Assembly: GCA_012963885.1 (NCBI GenBank)
Contig: DTUY01000062.1
Coordinates: 1-35,217 of the forward strand
From: Candidatus Poribacteria bacterium
Lineage (GTDB): Bacteria; Poribacteria; WGA-4E; UBA9662
Direction: 5' to 3'
Length of the DNA stretch: 35,217 nucleotides
Within the stretch, counting starts at the first letter, position 1, and every line of letters starts with the position of its first letter. The notes below the pieces were generated by a model. That model saw nothing but the letters and a program-made list of their open reading frames with translations, was not told the DNA's origin and did not search any database. Position numbers and translations under genes: made by a program. Positions 16,766 to 25,983 of this stretch are shown here, one piece after another.

Positions 16766-16793
16766 TTGGTTGGAGTGCTCTGCATGGTATTAT
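16766..16793 (+). promoter_or_regulatory. Possible promoter of the plus-strand run
   Basis: TTGGTT (16766-16771), 16 bases, TATTAT (16788-16793); TATACT at 16791-16796 is an alternative -10. The leader to ATG 16891 would be about 90 bases. Confidence 0.3.
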
Positions 16794-16890
16794 ACTCAAC
16801 AACAAGATCAATAATGAAAAAAATCAAAGAGTCATCTTGAAAGTAAGTGGATAAACCTATAAACCTGATACGTTATTAAGGAGAAATATC

Positions 16891-17805
16891 ATGGAACTCG
16901 GATTTGCAAGCGCAATTTTGCCAGATCTATCTTTACAGCAGATTGTGGAATTTGCTTCATCATCCGGATTTTCTTGTGTCGAACTGATGTGTTGGCCAAA
17001 AGGAAAAGCTGAGAGACGATACGCCGGAGTGACTCATGTTGACGTGGTAGATCTAACACGAGATCAAGCAAAACAAATTAATGAATTGGTAAATGCTAAC
17101 AGCATAAATATCAGTGGTCTGGGATATTATCCAAATCCTCTGACTCCGGATTCCAGTGAAGCAGAAGTTTATGTTAACCACATTCGGCAGGTTATTTTAG
17201 CTGCCAATTTGCTTGGCGTTAAGGTTGTCAATAGTTTCATTGGTCGTGATTGGACGCGTTCGGTTGAAGAAAACTGGCCGCGATTCAAAGAAATCTGGCA
17301 ACCGCTAATAAAATTTGCCGAAGATCATGATATTTGTATTGCTATTGAGAACTGTCCAATGTTGTTTACAGAAGATGAATGGCCAGGTGGTAAAAACTTG
17401 GCCTATTCCCCTGCCATTTGGCGACGGATGTTTGAGGAGATCCCAAGTCCGAATTTTGGTCTCAACTTCGACCCTTCTCACCTAGTATGGTTACAGATTG
17501 ATTATCTGAAACCGTTACGTGAATTTTCCGACAAGATTTTTCATGTACATGCCAAAGATGTTAGAGTGGATCGACATCGACTTGATGAAGTTGGTATTCT
17601 GGGCGATCCTTTGGAGTACCACACACCGAAGTTACCTGGGTTGGGAGATGTTAATTGGGGACAGTTTTTCTCTGTCTTAAGCGATGTGGGTTATCAGGGA
17701 TCCGTATGCATAGAGGTTGAAGATCGAGCCTACGAAGAGACATTGGAGAGACGTCAGGCTTCTCTAATCCAAAGTGGCAGCTTTTTGAAGCAGTTGATGT
17801 CTTAG
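16891..17805 (+). CDS. Sugar phosphate isomerase/epimerase family protein
   Basis: A 304-residue xylose-isomerase-like TIM barrel and first gene of the long plus-strand run. The start at 16891 has AAGGAG (16878-16883) at seven bases. The divalent-metal ligands are well placed: E153 in [10 protein letters not shown]194 and H197 in LNFDPSHL, H218/H220 in IFHVHAKD and E275 in VCIEVED. Other family segments are [19 protein letters not shown] and [13 protein letters not shown]. The reaction is probably isomerisation or epimerisation of a free or phosphorylated sugar, or of a keto-inositol. It ends 23 bases before the PhyH gene at 17829, so the two form a unit. The metal site is more complete than in the divergent relative at 15672. 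Confidence 0.88.
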   Translation: MELGFASAILPDLSLQQIVEFASSSGFSCVELMCWPKGKAERRYAGVTHVDVVDLTRDQAKQINELVNANSINISGLGYYPNPLTPDSSEAEVYVNHIRQVILAANLLGVKVVNSFIGRDWTRSVEENWPRFKEIWQPLIKFAEDHDICIAIENCPMLFTEDEWPGGKNLAYSPAIWRRMFEEIPSPNFGLNFDPSHLVWLQIDYLKPLREFSDKIFHVHAKDVRVDRHRLDEVGILGDPLEYHTPKLPGLGDVNWGQFFSVLSDVGYQGSVCIEVEDRAYEETLERRQASLIQSGSFLKQLMS

Positions 17806-17828
17806 GGAAATTAGGAAAGGTAAATATT

Positions 17829-18614
17829 ATGACAAGTTCAGATCAAGATTGGGAGATTTCACCAATTCCAACAACAGATCAGGTTGACTTCTATCACAAA
17901 AATGGATATTTAAAATTTGGCAGAATCTTTACAAAAAGGGAGTTGGACACATTGCGGGACTATGTTGATCATATGATTGCCAATCTTCCACAAGAGACAC
18001 GTTCTGAACAGATGGACGTGCCGCATTTTGCTAATCCATCCCTGTTTAGGTATCTTACGCATCCTGCTGTGCTGGATGTGATTGAATGTTTCATTGGCCC
18101 TGATATTGTTCTATGGTCAAGTCATTTTATTAGTAAACGATCTGGAGATGGTTTGGCAGTGCCATGGCATCAAGACGGTGTCTACTGGGGGAGTCGGCTT
18201 CAGCCGATGCAGGTTGTCACTATGTGGCTGGCTGTGGACGCATCTACAGTTGATAATGGTTGCATGCGAGTTATAGCTGGAAGTCATCAACAAAAGTACC
18301 TGCGGTACGAGGATGTTGACAGACAAGAACATCTGTTCGGTCGGGAGATCGTTAACGAAGATCTTAACCGGTCTGAGGGAATCGACTTAGAACTAGAAGT
18401 TGGTGAATGCCATTTTCACGACGCGTTCACTGCCCATGGTTCCAACCCAAACAGGTCGGGTAAGCGTCGTTGTGGTTATACTATGCGCTATATGCCGGCC
18501 GATGTCGAACACCATTTTGATTCAAGTTGGAACCGCCAACATCATATCTACCTTTTGCGTGGACAGGATCAGACAAACGGTTTTAATACCTACAAAACAG
18601 TACCAGATTTCTAA
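17829..18614 (+). CDS. Phytanoyl-CoA dioxygenase (PhyH) family protein, canonical iron triad
   Basis: A 261-residue Fe(II)/2-oxoglutarate oxygenase. The iron ligands are H114 and D116 in VPWHQDGVYWG and the distal H203 in TAHGSNPNRSG, with a likely 2-oxoglutarate Arg in KRRCGYTMRYMP (213-214). TMWLAVDAST and NGCMRVIAGSH are core strands. The length is ordinary and the enzyme is predicted active. The ribosome site AGGAAAGG (17813-17820) lies eight bases before the ATG. The HQDGVYW form is shared with ectoine-hydroxylase-like and other small-molecule PhyH enzymes. No acyl-CoA gene is nearby, so phytanoyl-CoA itself is an improbable substrate. A sugar-derived or quaternary-amine-like compound is more likely (inference). 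Confidence 0.88.
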   Translation: MTSSDQDWEISPIPTTDQVDFYHKNGYLKFGRIFTKRELDTLRDYVDHMIANLPQETRSEQMDVPHFANPSLFRYLTHPAVLDVIECFIGPDIVLWSSHFISKRSGDGLAVPWHQDGVYWGSRLQPMQVVTMWLAVDASTVDNGCMRVIAGSHQQKYLRYEDVDRQEHLFGREIVNEDLNRSEGIDLELEVGECHFHDAFTAHGSNPNRSGKRRCGYTMRYMPADVEHHFDSSWNRQHHIYLLRGQDQTNGFNTYKTVPDF

Positions 18615-18706
18615 TTCCGTCAACAGACATGGTAAGCTGAATAGCCGGCCAATGGATAATTTCTTATTGCTTACTATCTGATAAAAATGGAAATATGGAA
18701 TTTGTA

Positions 18707-18715
18707 TGCTACAAT
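18707..18715 (+). promoter_or_regulatory. Extended -10 promoter candidate before the E2 gene
   Basis: TGCTACAAT fits the extended -10 form (TGn plus TACAAT at 18710-18715). The -35 region is weak, as is usual for this class. Transcription would start near 18722, about 30 bases before the TTG start. The E2 gene may thus begin its own transcript. Confidence 0.4.
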
Positions 18716-18753
18716 TCAGTTCTAGACAGAAAAACTGAACTAAGGAGTTAATC

Positions 18754-20091
18754 TTGGCTGAAGATGTTATTATGCCCGCTCTTGGTATGTCTCAGGAAAC
18801 AGGTGTATTACTGCAATGGCTGAAATCTGAAGGTGAGTTTGTTGCTGAGGGAGAACCACTGATGGAAATTGAAACAGATAAAGTTATTGTCGAAGTTGAA
18901 GCCACAGCATCTGGTATCCTCAGCCGTGTCACAGCTGACCCGGGAGATGAAATTCCGGTTGGTCAAACCGTGGCGCAGATTTCGTCGGCAGAGGAATCGA
19001 CTTCATCTATACCTGACTTAACCAGTGCAGAACCGGAGTTGGAAGATTCAACCACGTCACCTGAAACAATTAAACAAGTCGAGGTTTCGATCAGTCCTCT
19101 GGCTCGGCGGATTGCCGCAGAACACCAGCTTGATTTAACACAGGTGCAACCTTCAGATTCCTGTGTCTATAAAGCAGATGTACTGACTCATTTAGCAACA
19201 CGGTCACCAATTGCTCCACAGTCAGTTTCCATAAGTGAGGCTAGGAGTCAGATCACTTTAGCGTCTCCTAAAGCACGAAGGCTGGCAGGAGAACATCATT
19301 TAAGTTTAAATGACATTACCGGAAGTGGACCAGAAGGTGCTATTCTGGCTACTGATGTATTGAATGTTGCCCAAGATCAGGGGAAGAAACGTGTTTTTCC
19401 GGAACCGGCACGGGATACCGTTCGAAGTCTTGCTGTCAGTAACGCGTGGCAAGTGATGGTTCAACGGTTAACTAACAGTTGGGCGACAGTTCCTCATTTT
19501 TTTCTGGCTAAGGAAGCAAATGCTGGCCAGTTAGCACATTGGCGTAAGCAAGCCCAACAACACTTCGATCAAAAAATCACTTATACCGACCTGCTGGTAA
19601 AATTGGTGGCAGCTGCATTGCGTGAATATCCACGACTGAATGGGAAATGGGAAGGTGAGCAGATTGTCTTTAACGACGAGATTAACATAGGCTTGGCTGT
19701 GGCTGTCGAGAATGGACTAGTTGTTCCCATAATCCATCAAACTGATCAGTTAAAATTACGGGATTTGGCTAATCGTCGACAGGTGTTAGTTGATCAAGCG
19801 CAAGCAGGCAATTTATCGCTGGAAGATATGCAGAATGGAACATTCACCATTAGCAATTTGGGAATGTATGGGATTGATGCTTTCAGTGCTATTATCAATC
19901 CTCCACAGGCTGCTATTTTGGCTTTGGGTAGTATTGCTGATCGCGTAGTCGCTATTAACGGGCAACCATCGGTGCAATCGATGCTAACTTTAACTCTGTC
20001 CTGTGATCACCGGGTTGTTGACGGTGCCGGAGCTGCTCAATTTTTGCAGACGCTAGTTGGATTCATCGAAGACCCACTTCGTTTACTTTGA
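18754..20091 (+). CDS. Dihydrolipoamide acyltransferase (E2) with two peripheral-subunit-binding domains
   Basis: A 445-residue E2 of the 2-oxoacid dehydrogenase type. The start is TTG at 18754, fixed by AAGGAG (18742-18747) six bases upstream. Domains: lipoyl domain 1-80 with lipoyl Lys K43 in IETDKVIVEVEA; a first E1/E3-binding domain at about 113-148 (SISPLARRIAAEHQLDL), which lacks the usual G-x-G; a second at about 170-206 (ASPKARRLAGEHHLSL, with G190-S-G192); and the catalytic acyltransferase domain at about 220-445 with H419 and D423 in DHRVVDGAG. No E1 or E3 gene is in the window, so its partners must lie elsewhere. It could make an acyl-CoA from a 2-oxoacid produced by the pathway, or the acetoin-type equivalent. 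Confidence 0.9.
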   Translation: MAEDVIMPALGMSQETGVLLQWLKSEGEFVAEGEPLMEIETDKVIVEVEATASGILSRVTADPGDEIPVGQTVAQISSAEESTSSIPDLTSAEPELEDSTTSPETIKQVEVSISPLARRIAAEHQLDLTQVQPSDSCVYKADVLTHLATRSPIAPQSVSISEARSQITLASPKARRLAGEHHLSLNDITGSGPEGAILATDVLNVAQDQGKKRVFPEPARDTVRSLAVSNAWQVMVQRLTNSWATVPHFFLAKEANAGQLAHWRKQAQQHFDQKITYTDLLVKLVAAALREYPRLNGKWEGEQIVFNDEINIGLAVAVENGLVVPIIHQTDQLKLRDLANRRQVLVDQAQAGNLSLEDMQNGTFTISNLGMYGIDAFSAIINPPQAAILALGSIADRVVAINGQPSVQSMLTLTLSCDHRVVDGAGAAQFLQTLVGFIEDPLRLL

Positions 20092-20218
20092 AATGCTAGG
20101 TTCTATTGAGATTTTAATACTTGCGGTGGAACCGATAGAGTACAAATTCGGGTCGTATTCGGCTTATGATTCATGAACTGAGACAAATCCCCAAAACCAG
20201 AGACCGAAAGGCGTAGTG

Positions 20219-21256
20219 ATGAAAGCTGTAATGAAAGTCGCTCCAGGGATCGGAAATATCGAATTGCGAGACATTGACGAACCGAAGATGCAAGCGGAGC
20301 AAGTTAAAATTAAAGTTCATTCAGCGGGTATTTGTGGTACCGATTTACATATTTATAAAGATGAATATCCCTCATTTCCTCCAGTTGTTCTTGGGCACGA
20401 AGTAGCAGGTGAAATTATCGAGATTAGTAAAGAGGTTGACGGTTATCAGATTGGAGACCGAGTTACAACTGAGACCTATTTTTCCACGTGTGGTATCTGC
20501 GCTTATTGCCGTGACGGTTACACTAATTTGTGTTTGAATCGACTTTCAATTGGTTCAGGAGTGAACGGCGGTTTTACTCAATATCTTGTCGTGCCAGCAA
20601 CTAATCTTCATCACTTGCCTGAGAATGTCAGCTTTGAAGCTGGTGCCTTAACTGAACCTTTAGCCTGTGTGGTGAACGGTGTGTTGGACAAACCTCCGAC
20701 CGTCACGCCGGGCGATGTGGCTGTTATCGCTGGTCCTGGTGCCATCGGCTTGTTAACGTTGCAGGTTGTCAAATCAGCTGGTGCCACAGTGGTAACGCTA
20801 GGTACTGACACAGACCAGCAACGTTTTGAGTTAGCTGAACAATTTGGATCAGACTACACACTGAATGTTCAACAACAGGATCCACTAGATTTGATACGCC
20901 AAATTACCAATGAAGGATTGGGTGCGGATATTGTCTACGAGTGTTCCGGAGCTGGTCCGGCAGCTATGCAACTGATTGACTTGGTACGCCGACAAGGCCG
21001 GTATGTTCAAGTCGGTTTGTTCGGTCATGCGGTCAGTTGGGATCTCGATCAGCTTTGTTACAAAGAATTGATTGCAACTGGAAGCTTTGCCAGTACACCA
21101 GAGTCATGGCGAAGAGCCATCCGTCTACTGGCTGATGGGACTGTACAAACGATGCCGTTAATTACTGATATTTTCGGAGTCAACGACTGGAGAAAGGCAT
21201 TTGACAATTTTGAGCAGAGAAATGGGATAAAAACGTTACTACAACCAGTGGGATAG
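20219..21256 (+). CDS. Zinc-dependent alcohol dehydrogenase (MDR family, sorbitol/threonine dehydrogenase-like)
   Basis: A 345-residue medium-chain dehydrogenase. Catalytic zinc ligands are C39 (AGICGTD) and H60-E61 (VLGHEVAG), with E146 in LTEPLAC. The structural zinc site has C91, C94, C97 and C105 ([15 protein letters not shown]). The NAD loop is AGPGAIG (171-177). It probably oxidises a polyol or secondary alcohol to a ketone. I prefer ATG 20219 over the adjacent GTG 20216 because GAAAGG (20206-20211) then has a seven-base spacer. It lies 124 bases after the E2 gene and 61 bases before an SDR. Sorbitol-, xylitol- and galactitol-type substrates fit the family equally. Confidence 0.9.
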   Translation: MKAVMKVAPGIGNIELRDIDEPKMQAEQVKIKVHSAGICGTDLHIYKDEYPSFPPVVLGHEVAGEIIEISKEVDGYQIGDRVTTETYFSTCGICAYCRDGYTNLCLNRLSIGSGVNGGFTQYLVVPATNLHHLPENVSFEAGALTEPLACVVNGVLDKPPTVTPGDVAVIAGPGAIGLLTLQVVKSAGATVVTLGTDTDQQRFELAEQFGSDYTLNVQQQDPLDLIRQITNEGLGADIVYECSGAGPAAMQLIDLVRRQGRYVQVGLFGHAVSWDLDQLCYKELIATGSFASTPESWRRAIRLLADGTVQTMPLITDIFGVNDWRKAFDNFEQRNGIKTLLQPVG

Positions 21257-21317
21257 ATTCATTTAGTATCTACAGTGGCAGCTAAAAAATGTCCTAACCA
21301 GTATTTAGGGAGGATTC

Positions 21318-22121
21318 ATGCTATTAAAAGAAAAAGTTATTATTGTAACCGGAGCAGGCGGAGGTCTTGGTGAAGGTATTGCCCGGGTTTGCAGTCGAGA
21401 AGGTGCCAAAGTTGTGATTGCAGATATTCGAGGTGATGCAGCAAAAAATGTCTCTGCCGATCTGGCTGGCGAGTCTTTGGCTATTCACTGTGATGTTGCT
21501 GATGATGAAGCATTGGATAGCTTAATCCAAGAAACGTTGTCAACGTTTGGTCAAATCAATGGCTTGGTTAACAATGCGGGCGTCAATTTTGTTAAACCAT
21601 TTCTGGACACAACTTCAGCCGACTGGGATCGGGTTATCAGCGTGGATCTACGGGCCGTTTTCTTTTTGACTCAGAAAGTATGTCAACAGATGCTGACTCA
21701 AAAACCGGCTGGTGGTAGTATCGTCAACATAGCTAGCGTCCATTCGCATGCTGCAGTCTCCGGCGCCGGACCTTACGATGCCGCCAAGTGGGGTATGGTT
21801 GGGATGAGCAAGAGTATAGCGATTGAATTGGCTTCGGTAAATCTTCGGGTCAATGCCATCTCGCCCGGCTTGCTGAATACCCAGATCTGGCAGGATGTTT
21901 TGAATGCGGCGCCTAACCAAGAGGAATGTATATCTTACTGGAAATCCAATATTCCTATTGGCCGCCCCATTGAACCGGAAGAGATTGGTGAGTTAGCCGC
22001 TTTTCTACTTAGCGATCGTAGCGCTTTCATCACCGGATCAAACATTTTTGCTGACGGAGGAATGAGTAGCCAGTTGGTCAGCAAGGAACCATACGAGTCT
22101 GGTTCAATTGAAGGAGATTAG
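21318..22121 (+). CDS. Short-chain dehydrogenase/reductase (SDR), classical
   Basis: A 267-residue classical SDR with VTGAGGGLGEGIA (10-22) as cofactor loop, LVNNAG (83-88) and the catalytic triad S140, Y153 and K157 (GPYDAAKWG). The C-terminal GSNIFADGGMS is the usual end strand. Asp after strand two (IADIRGD) suggests NAD rather than NADP. AGGGAGG lies just before the ATG. It would interconvert a hydroxyl and a keto group on a small substrate such as a sugar acid. It sits between the zinc dehydrogenase and a PhyH gene that starts 31 bases after its stop. Confidence 0.9.
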   Translation: MLLKEKVIIVTGAGGGLGEGIARVCSREGAKVVIADIRGDAAKNVSADLAGESLAIHCDVADDEALDSLIQETLSTFGQINGLVNNAGVNFVKPFLDTTSADWDRVISVDLRAVFFLTQKVCQQMLTQKPAGGSIVNIASVHSHAAVSGAGPYDAAKWGMVGMSKSIAIELASVNLRVNAISPGLLNTQIWQDVLNAAPNQEECISYWKSNIPIGRPIEPEEIGELAAFLLSDRSAFITGSNIFADGGMSSQLVSKEPYESGSIEGD

Positions 22122-22152
22122 ATTTGATGATGTGGGAAAGTGAATAGGGAGT

Positions 22153-22914
22153 ATGCTTTCGGTGGAGCCAATCTTTCACAACTACCAATTTACTGATCGG
22201 GTTCGGAACCAACTTGATTGGGATGGACACTACATGTTTCCAAATCTCCTGACACAAACAGCTTGCCAAAATTTAACCCAAGCCTTGGTACACATTGAAT
22301 CTTTAATACCGACTGCCGTTTCAGGGCATGAGCCAAACAGATTCGCGGCAGAATACAACGACTACTTAGAAAGCTTGATTTCACATCCCGATCTACTCAA
22401 ACTTGCCCGTCGAGCATTAGGAGAAGATATCCGTTACGATCATTGTGTTACGCTCAACCGTTCGGCTAACAACCAAGGAATCGGTTGGCATAGTCACGAG
22501 TATTCAGATGATGATTCCAGTCTGGGTTTCATTCGCATCTTCTTTTATGTCAATGGGTTTCAAGTTAATGATGGCGGTTTGAAAGTTGTTCCAGGTAGTC
22601 ATCTGTATCGTGACTCGAAGATTCGTGCCAAAAACGATGAAGACCTCGAAGCGAATTGGATGACGGGTAACTCCCATCCAATGACGGGAGAGGAGTTAAA
22701 AATCGAGACTCTATCTGCTCCAACTGGCACGGTAATCTTAATGTGGACACATGCTGCTCATGGTGTGACATCAAGAAAACCGGATAGCGATACAAGATGG
22801 ACTGTGGTGTATGCCTACCGTAATCCCGGCAGGCAGTCTCGCGCCAGATGGATTAGTCCTGCGTATGAACGAAAAACGATTCCTGGTGCTGAAAGCTTAA
22901 TGGGTCTTCACTAA
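22153..22914 (+). CDS. Phytanoyl-CoA dioxygenase (PhyH) family protein, HxHE variant
   Basis: A 253-residue PhyH-type protein with an unusual first iron motif, GWHSHEYSDDDSS. The position two after H113 is H115 and the Glu is one further on (E116). The distal His is H203 in THAAHGVTSRKPDS and the cofactor Arg is R215. The rest of the core, IRIFFYVNGFQVNDGGLKVVPGSHL, is well conserved, so this seems a true sub-branch and not decay. ATG 22153 stands only one base behind AGGGAG (22146-22151). GTG at 22162, ten bases behind, is an alternative start. It is followed 61 bases later by another PhyH gene. Confidence 0.82.
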   Translation: MLSVEPIFHNYQFTDRVRNQLDWDGHYMFPNLLTQTACQNLTQALVHIESLIPTAVSGHEPNRFAAEYNDYLESLISHPDLLKLARRALGEDIRYDHCVTLNRSANNQGIGWHSHEYSDDDSSLGFIRIFFYVNGFQVNDGGLKVVPGSHLYRDSKIRAKNDEDLEANWMTGNSHPMTGEELKIETLSAPTGTVILMWTHAAHGVTSRKPDSDTRWTVVYAYRNPGRQSRARWISPAYERKTIPGAESLMGLH

Positions 22915-22962
22915 TTCTGGATTTGCAAGAGTGTAATAGGGGGAGTGTGTGAACCAAACGAT

Positions 22963-22968
22963 AGAGGA
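22963..22968 (+). promoter_or_regulatory. Ribosome binding site that decides the start at 22976
   Basis: AGAGGA lies seven bases before ATG 22976. It lets the downstream ATG be chosen over GTG 22949. Confidence 0.5.
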
Positions 22969-22975
22969 TACAAAC

Positions 22976-23842
22976 ATGGACGAAAAAATGCAGGACTATC
23001 TGTTTGATCTACAAGGATATCTGGTTTTGGAGAGTGCTATCTCTGATGAAGATTTGCGACTGATGAATCAGTGGGTTGACGATCATTGGGAATACGTGGA
23101 AAATCCTTGGATTGGAGAAGGAGAAAACCGACAAGGTCGGAGTCGCTGGATCGGTAACATCCAAACCCATACTTATAATATTGAGAATGGTGTCAATTTT
23201 CAGAATATCATCGAAGGTGGTGAGATCTTCGAAAAGTTAATTGATCACTCTTCTTGGATTAACCTGGTCAGAAAATACATCAATTCGGCAGTCAATGGGT
23301 TGTCAATTCACGAGAATTTTATCACCGTACGAGGGATCGGAGGTTACATCCATATTCATTGTGGTGGACATGTCCCCCTTAGTTATTTAACCTTTCGTCA
23401 GGAAAATACAGGCGAATGGATGGTTGGTCAGATCAATGTTCTGATGGCACTTAACGATATTGGTCCCGGTGATGGCCCTCCTGTACTGGTTCCAAGTAGC
23501 CATCAGTGTACGGAGATTCACCCCCGGTTGGAAAGTAACGGGAAGGGGTTGGTCTACGATGGTATCACCGGTAAACCGGCAGGTACTGCCTTTGCAACCA
23601 AGGAGGTCTACTTGAAAGCTGGAGATGTGTTGATGTTTACTGATGCTATCACTCACGGATCTGCAGAACGTACCAATTCAGGCTATCGTCGGACGGTAGT
23701 TTATCGCTATTCTCCTCGGTTTGTACGGGAACGATTCAATTTTCAAACTTCGGAAAAACTCCTGCAACGTTTGACACCAGAAAGGTTGCGAATTATCCAA
23801 CCGATGGCTCCTCAACGACCGCCAGAGACATCTGCCAGTTAA
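22976..23842 (+). CDS. Phytanoyl-CoA dioxygenase (PhyH) family protein, HxG variant
   Basis: A 288-residue member of the clade whose N-terminus reads like MDEKMQDYLFDLQGYLVLES. It parallels the 1650 and 7805 proteins, which supports ATG 22976 over the GTG at 22949 nine codons earlier. It is longer than those, with an insert at about 40-80. Motifs are GGYIHIHCGGHVPL (H128, then C129-G130; H126 is a second candidate ligand), GDGPPVLVPSSHQ, distal H227 in AITHGSAERT and R238/R239 before VVYRYSPRFV. The usual Asp of HxD is absent. It is probably expressed together with the PhyH gene just upstream. Confidence 0.83.
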   Translation: MDEKMQDYLFDLQGYLVLESAISDEDLRLMNQWVDDHWEYVENPWIGEGENRQGRSRWIGNIQTHTYNIENGVNFQNIIEGGEIFEKLIDHSSWINLVRKYINSAVNGLSIHENFITVRGIGGYIHIHCGGHVPLSYLTFRQENTGEWMVGQINVLMALNDIGPGDGPPVLVPSSHQCTEIHPRLESNGKGLVYDGITGKPAGTAFATKEVYLKAGDVLMFTDAITHGSAERTNSGYRRTVVYRYSPRFVRERFNFQTSEKLLQRLTPERLRIIQPMAPQRPPETSAS

Positions 23843-24068
23843 TAAATGAACTTGACTGGGTTGGTTTAACCTGAGTACCCGGTGGGACCCATCTATTGGA
23901 TCCCAATTACGACGAAATAGTGTGTCAGCGGAAGATTTCGCTGCTGAAGGCAGTGGAGGGCTTTTAATACTGGCTGATCTTAATGGATCTACTGCATTTA
24001 TTTGGAAGATGAAAAGTAGACCTAAACAATATAGCATTCACTTAGGTAAGAGGAAGGAACAAACGAAG

Positions 24069-25034
24069 ATGCCGAAATTGGTAATGATGCCTCCGCAAAG
24101 CGAACGGTCTCGACAGTGGGCAGGAGAAATTATAGGGCAAATTCCGCAATATCAGGTTGTTTTACCTGAAACAGATGAGGAAACGCGTGGTGAACTGGCT
24201 GATGCTGATGCCGTCTTTGGTTGGGTGCCGCCTGAAATGTTGCCGTTAGCTCAGAAGTTGCGTTGGTTGCAGAGTCCGGCGGCAGGTCCTAAACCCGGTT
24301 TCTACTACCAAGAATTGGTTGATCATCCAGTGGAAATCTGCAACCCACGTGGTGTCTATAACGACCACATCGGTCAGCATATCCTGATGTATGTGTTGGC
24401 TTTAGCCCGTGGTCTGCCTTACTACATGGACGCACAACGTGACCAGCGCTGGGACACTTCAGCGCAAAAAAGTCAATATATCGATTTGACTAACGCGACA
24501 GCGCTGATTGTCGGTGTCGGTGGCATTGGTCATGAAACCGCTCGGCTCTGCCGTGCCTTTGGTATGCGTGTACTGGGTATTGATGCTCGGTGGGAGTATG
24601 AAGTAACTGAAATAGAAAAACACCCTCCTGAAGATCTGTACTCACTACTGCCGGAAGCCGATTTTGTGATTGTCACTGTGCCTCATACACCCCAGACAGA
24701 AGGAATGTGGAACACGAAGCGATTCAAGCTAATGAAACCAACGGCCTATTTTATCAATATTGGCCGCGGTGCCACCACCAAAATCGAGGATCTAACTCAA
24801 GCCTTAGAAAGTGGTCAGATTGCGGGATGCGCATTGGACGTCTTTGAAACTGAGCCGTTTCCCGAAGATCACAGGTTGTGGACGTTACCGAATGTCCTGC
24901 TGACTCCCCACATTGCGGTGAAAGATGCAGAGAACATTTCTGATCGTTGGTTCGCCCTACTGCTGGATAACGCTCAGCGTTTTGCAGTAGGTCAACCCTT
25001 GCGCAATATAGTAGATAAATCTCAATGGTACTAA
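24069..25034 (+). CDS. D-isomer-specific 2-hydroxyacid dehydrogenase
   Basis: A 321-residue NAD-dependent dehydrogenase of the phosphoglycerate/glyoxylate/hydroxypyruvate reductase type. The cofactor loop is VGVGGIGHETARL (148-160). Catalytic residues are R233 (FINIGRGATT), E262 (DVFETEPFP) and H281 (LTPHIAVKD). The start is taken as ATG 24069, with AAGGA about ten bases before. An in-frame extension of 49 residues back to 23922 has no ribosome site and does not look like the family. The enzyme reduces a 2-oxoacid or oxidises a D-2-hydroxyacid. In this run it may convert a sugar-acid-derived oxoacid. No ACT or other extra domain is present. Confidence 0.9.
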   Translation: MPKLVMMPPQSERSRQWAGEIIGQIPQYQVVLPETDEETRGELADADAVFGWVPPEMLPLAQKLRWLQSPAAGPKPGFYYQELVDHPVEICNPRGVYNDHIGQHILMYVLALARGLPYYMDAQRDQRWDTSAQKSQYIDLTNATALIVGVGGIGHETARLCRAFGMRVLGIDARWEYEVTEIEKHPPEDLYSLLPEADFVIVTVPHTPQTEGMWNTKRFKLMKPTAYFINIGRGATTKIEDLTQALESGQIAGCALDVFETEPFPEDHRLWTLPNVLLTPHIAVKDAENISDRWFALLLDNAQRFAVGQPLRNIVDKSQWY

Positions 25035-25146
25035 ATATCCACCGTAAATTGTCAAAACCCCTAACATTTACTGATTCGAGATTATAGATTACATTTTACA
25101 ATAACCTATGGGTTGGTGATGAACCCAAATTGATCAAGGAGAAGCT

Positions 25147-25938
25147 ATGGAACTTGGACTTAAAAACAAAGTGGCCGTGGTTGGCGCATCTAGCAAAGGT
25201 CTTGGTAGAGCGATTGCGCACGGGTTAGCCGAAGAAGGTGCCAGAATTGTTGTCTGTGCACGGAACGAAGAGACGCTTGAAGCTACTGCAGCTGAGATTC
25301 GTGAAAACACCGGATCTGAAGTCATGTCAATGTTAACGGATGTTAGTAACCCCAATGATGTTGAGAACCTGATCCAAGCTAGCATTGAACACTTTGGGGG
25401 AATTGATATTCTGGTTAATAATGCTGGTGGCCCCAGAGCCGGGAGGTTCGACGATCTGGATATTACAGATTATCAGGATGCCGTCAATTTGAACCTGATG
25501 AGTACCATTAACCTGACACGGGCAGTGTTGCCTAGCATGCGTGCGCGTGGCGGTGGGCGCATCATCAATCTGACCTCGGTTTCTGTTAAACAGCCGGTTG
25601 AGGGGCTGATGTTATCCAATATGGCTCGAACCGGCGTCATTGGGTTTGCTAAAACGCTGGCTACTGAACTGGCACCTGAAAATATTCTAATCAACAATGT
25701 TTGTCCAGGTATTATCTTCACCGATCGCATTCAGCAGTTAGCAACCGTACGGGCAGAAGAAGCAGGTATTACGTTTGACGAGGCCATTGAGAATATGACC
25801 CAGAGTATTCCGCTCGGTCGGATTGGAAATCCACAGGAATTCGCTAACCTGGTGGTTTTTCTGGCTTCCGAACGTGCCAGTTATATTACCGGCACAACCA
25901 TTCAAGTAGATGGCGGCATGGTTAAAGGATTACTGTAG
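25147..25938 (+). CDS. SDR family oxidoreductase with altered catalytic motif (SNMAR for YxxxK)
   Basis: A 263-residue SDR fold with VVGASSKGLGRAIA (11-24), LVNNAGGP (89-96) and the end strand TGTTIQVDGGM. The Ser S144 is kept, but thirteen residues on, where Tyr belongs, stands S157, and the Lys is R161 (LSNMARTGVIGFAKTLA). The rest of the protein is well conserved, and other SDRs with an LSN-xx-R motif are known to me as a recurring branch, so this is a real subfamily and not damage. Its chemistry is unlikely to follow the classical Tyr/Lys proton relay. AAGGAG lies just before the ATG. It is 45 bases upstream of a PhyH gene. Confidence 0.88.
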   Translation: MELGLKNKVAVVGASSKGLGRAIAHGLAEEGARIVVCARNEETLEATAAEIRENTGSEVMSMLTDVSNPNDVENLIQASIEHFGGIDILVNNAGGPRAGRFDDLDITDYQDAVNLNLMSTINLTRAVLPSMRARGGGRIINLTSVSVKQPVEGLMLSNMARTGVIGFAKTLATELAPENILINNVCPGIIFTDRIQQLATVRAEEAGITFDEAIENMTQSIPLGRIGNPQEFANLVVFLASERASYITGTTIQVDGGMVKGLL

Positions 25939-25983
25939 CAATTTGGATTAATAAATCAACAAACATCAAGGAGCATAAACCCT

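Larger units (their letters stand above)
16518..16890. other. Divergent control region between two isomerase-like genes
   Basis: It contains no gene and must carry promoters for both the seven-gene minus run and the twelve-gene plus run. It holds the palindrome at 16649-16660 and a possible plus-strand promoter at 16766-16793. Confidence 0.6.

Noticed and set aside
23922..24068. 49-residue N-terminal extension of the 2-hydroxyacid dehydrogenase
   Set aside because: No ribosome site and no similarity to the family; the normal N-terminus begins at 24069.
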